From assembly GCA_028681135.1 (NCBI GenBank), contig JAQUJC010000029.1, positions 1 through 39,731 on the forward strand: a stretch of 39,731 nt of DNA, in the 5' to 3' direction. Every line of letters begins with the position of its first letter. Positions within the stretch are counted from its first letter, which is position 1. Source of the DNA: Kiritimatiellia bacterium (lineage in GTDB: Bacteria > Verrucomicrobiota > Kiritimatiellia > CAIQIC01 > Lenti-01). Made by a program: the position numbers and the translations under genes. This document shows positions 37,475-39,731 of this stretch, piece after piece. The notes beneath the pieces were generated by a model. It saw nothing but the letters and a program-made list of their open reading frames with translations, was not told the DNA's origin and searched no databases.

Positions 37475-39550
37475 TTACCGATCGGCCTCTGCCGCTGCCA
37501 GATTTTGCAGCAGGATGGGGGCATCGGGCGCGAACTCGAGCGCGCGCCGCCAGTAGGCGATGGCCTGGTCGCGCTGCCCGGACTGCATGGCCAGCGCGCC
37601 GAGATTGTTGAGCACCTCGGGCTGGGCCGGATTGATCTTCAGGCTCTCGCCCCATTGCTCCAGCGCTGGACCGACATGCCCCGCCCGCGCCAGTAGCATG
37701 GCGGCGCGGTTGCGGGCATTGGCGTTCTCGGGATACCGCGACACCAGTCGCCAATAGGTGTCCAGCGCGCCGGAGGCGTCTTTTGCCAGCTCTTGGGCAT
37801 GGCCCAGATTCGTGAGCGCGCCTTCGTGGGCCGGGGCGATCTCCAGCGCGCGCTGGAAGTGCTGAATGGCGCGGGGGTAGTCGTCTTTTTCGGCGGCGCG
37901 GATGCCGGCTTGCAGCGCGGCGGCGATCAGTCCGCCGCGGTCCATTTTGACAATGGGCGCGAGCAGATTTTCCACCGGTGCCCAGTCATCGGTCAGGATG
38001 CACGCGCCATTGCGAGCGCGTAGGTCGTCGAAATGACGGTCGTCGAGGACGACGCCTTGAAACAGCTCGGGGTGGCGCAGATTGGCGGGGACGCGTTCGG
38101 GATGAATGGGCTGGGCTCCCGCGGCCCAGACGGTCGTGTCGCGTTGGTCAAAGTCCGTGATGGTGGAGATGGCCGCGACATGGTCAAAAACCTCGCGCAG
38201 GGTCTGGTTGACGGCATTCATGAAGCGGCCAGAGGTGTAGATGTCCACCGTATTCATGATAAAAAGTCCATCGGGCGCGAGGAGCGATTTGACGTCTTGC
38301 ATGAATTCGCGGGTGGTGAGGTGATAGGGCACCGTGTAGTCGCTGATGGAGTCGCAGATGATAAAATCAAAGGGCGGGACGCTGCCGGGGGCCTTCGTGT
38401 TCTGGCGCACGGCATCGGCGATGTAATTGCGCGCATCCATGTGGTGGATGGTGATGGGGGCGTCTGGGGCGAGCCCAAAGGCGTCCTGGGCGGCGTGGGT
38501 CACCGCGGGATCGATCTCTACCGCGACAATGTCGCTGCCGGGCCGGGCCACGAATAAATGTTGCGGATAGGCATAGCCGCCGCCACCGAGACACAGCAGG
38601 CGGACGGGGGTGGCGTTGCGACCGCGGGCATTGTTGACATAGCCTTCGTAGAGCCGATGGTAGGGATATTGAAGGGTCTCGGGGTGGGCCAAATCAATCT
38701 CGCTGTGGCGCAGTTTATCCTGATAAAAGGCGCGGTGGGCGGGGTTGGCGTCCTCGGCCGTGACCGTGAGAATCTGATACTGGCTCTCGGTGTAATAGAT
38801 GGCGTCGGGCTCGATGGGCGCATCGCGCAGATGCAGATTGAGGGCGAGGTCGGCGAGGACGGGGAGGGGCAGGACCGCAATCAGAAAGAGCATGGCGACG
38901 AGTAGGGTGGCGGCGGCGGCACCGACGACGGTGCTTTTCCCGCTGCCGCTGCGGCGCGCGTAAAGCGCATAGGCCAAGCCCATCAGCGCCAGCAGCAGGG
39001 CCATGCTGACCACAATGCGCACGCTGCCGAGCCAGGCGGTGAGATAAAAACCGGTCAGGAAGGTGCCCACAATGCTGCCGACGGCATTCCAGGCGTAGAG
39101 CGTGCCAATGGCGCGGCCCGTATGCGTTGCGCGCTCAATCGCGAGCTTGGCGACCATCGGGCTGATGGTGCCCAGGACCGTCGCGGGCAGCAGAAAGGCC
39201 CAGCACATGTGCAGCAGAATCCGGACCGGCCAGGATAGGCTCATCAGGACCACCGAGCTGCCGGCGAGGGCATTCAGCCATAAAATGGCCAGGCAGGCCG
39301 CTGCGCAGCCAAAGAGCATCGTGGCAATGCGGCGGGGCAGGTGTGGGGCGGAGTCGGCCATGCGCCCACCGAGATAGTTGCCCAGGCTCATGCCGGCGAG
39401 TATCACGCCGAGCACACCTGTCCAGGTGTAGAGCGAAGAACCGAGAAAGCGGGCGATCAGCCGACTGGCGACCAACTCGACGGTCATCAGGCCTGCGCCG
39501 GTGAAGAAAACGGTGGCATTTAGCCACCAGGTGCGTTGGGGTGTGCTCAT
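37475..39550 (-). CDS. Polytopic membrane protein fused to a spermidine-synthase-like domain and C-terminal TPRs
   Basis: 'NATVFFTGAGLMTVELVASRLIARFLGSSLYTWTGVLGVILAGMSLGNYLGGRMAD', 'VRLLCLGGGGYAYPQHLFVARPGSDIVAVEIDPAVTHAAQDAFGL', then TPRs 'PRAIQHFQRALEIAPAHEGALTNLGHAQELA'. Start at MSTPQRTWW. Confidence 0.9.
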   Translation of the reverse strand: MSTPQRTWWLNATVFFTGAGLMTVELVASRLIARFLGSSLYTWTGVLGVILAGMSLGNYLGGRMADSAPHLPRRIATMLFGCAAACLAILWLNALAGSSVVLMSLSWPVRILLHMCWAFLLPATVLGTISPMVAKLAIERATHTGRAIGTLYAWNAVGSIVGTFLTGFYLTAWLGSVRIVVSMALLLALMGLAYALYARRSGSGKSTVVGAAAATLLVAMLFLIAVLPLPVLADLALNLHLRDAPIEPDAIYYTESQYQILTVTAEDANPAHRAFYQDKLRHSEIDLAHPETLQYPYHRLYEGYVNNARGRNATPVRLLCLGGGGYAYPQHLFVARPGSDIVAVEIDPAVTHAAQDAFGLAPDAPITIHHMDARNYIADAVRQNTKAPGSVPPFDFIICDSISDYTVPYHLTTREFMQDVKSLLAPDGLFIMNTVDIYTSGRFMNAVNQTLREVFDHVAAISTITDFDQRDTTVWAAGAQPIHPERVPANLRHPELFQGVVLDDRHFDDLRARNGACILTDDWAPVENLLAPIVKMDRGGLIAAALQAGIRAAEKDDYPRAIQHFQRALEIAPAHEGALTNLGHAQELAKDASGALDTYWRLVSRYPENANARNRAAMLLARAGHVGPALEQWGESLKINPAQPEVLNNLGALAMQSGQRDQAIAYWRRALEFAPDAPILLQNLAAAEADR

Positions 39551-39641
39551 GAGGACAGACAATAGCGGAAGGGGAGGGGGGAGCCAATATCCAATATCGA
39601 ATGGCCATGTCCCAGAGAGCACAGGGACTCATGGGGGGGGG

Positions 39642-39731
39642 TTATTCTTGCTGGCGCAGCCCGTCCAGCACCTGGTTTAGGGCGTCGATGTGGGGGTGGC
39701 GCTGGCGGGTGTCTTCGACATAGGCGGTTGT
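39642..39731 (-). CDS. 3' end of an unidentified CDS continuing past the window (last 29 codons plus stop)
   Basis: Reverse complement from 39731 reads TTAYVEDTRQRHPHIDALNQVLDGLRQQE*; too short for the ORF track. Confidence 0.55.
   Translation of the reverse strand, partial: TTAYVEDTRQRHPHIDALNQVLDGLRQQE

Noticed and set aside
36790-37524. 244-aa minus-strand ORF opposite uvrC
   Set aside because: Antisense of the conserved UvrC RNase-H/HhH region.
1-39731. tRNA/rRNA genes, insertion sequences, integrases or prophage genes
   Set aside because: None recognised by eye in the sequence or supplied ORFs; tRNAscan/Infernal would be needed to exclude small RNAs.

Overview
The window is about 39.7 kb, moderately GC-rich, and probably chromosomal DNA from a PVC-type bacterium (Kiritimatiellota, Lentisphaerota or Verrucomicrobiota). 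That guess rests on the style of the secreted proteins, such as 'LTNLQEYLxGTDP' thrombospondin-3 repeats and a TIGR03790-like protein, and is inference only. Layout: (i) a very large secreted LamG/TSP3 protein, cut by the window start, convergent with a TIGR03790-like secreted protein; (ii) a long surface-polysaccharide locus (~8.0-30.5 kb) with a MurJ-like flippase, O-antigen ligase/polymerase, a TupA-like ATP-grasp, many glycosyltransferases and methyltransferases, and a minus-strand LicD / asparagine-synthase / DUF362 / cytidylyltransferase cassette; (iii) housekeeping genes: alr, rdgB, a CPBP protease, a GT2, an IspD-like gene, HU, uvrC and a spermidine-synthase-like membrane/TPR protein. 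Most notable: a 5-copy, helically phased palindrome array between the HU terminator and uvrC; two broken genes in the polysaccharide locus, each restored by adding one G to a poly-G tract; many other long G-runs; a 25-bp dispersed repeat that supplies the stop codon of the CPBP gene; an IspD homologue that appears to lack catalytic residues; and a compact UvrC. All calls come from reading the sequence and the supplied ORFs. No database search was run.
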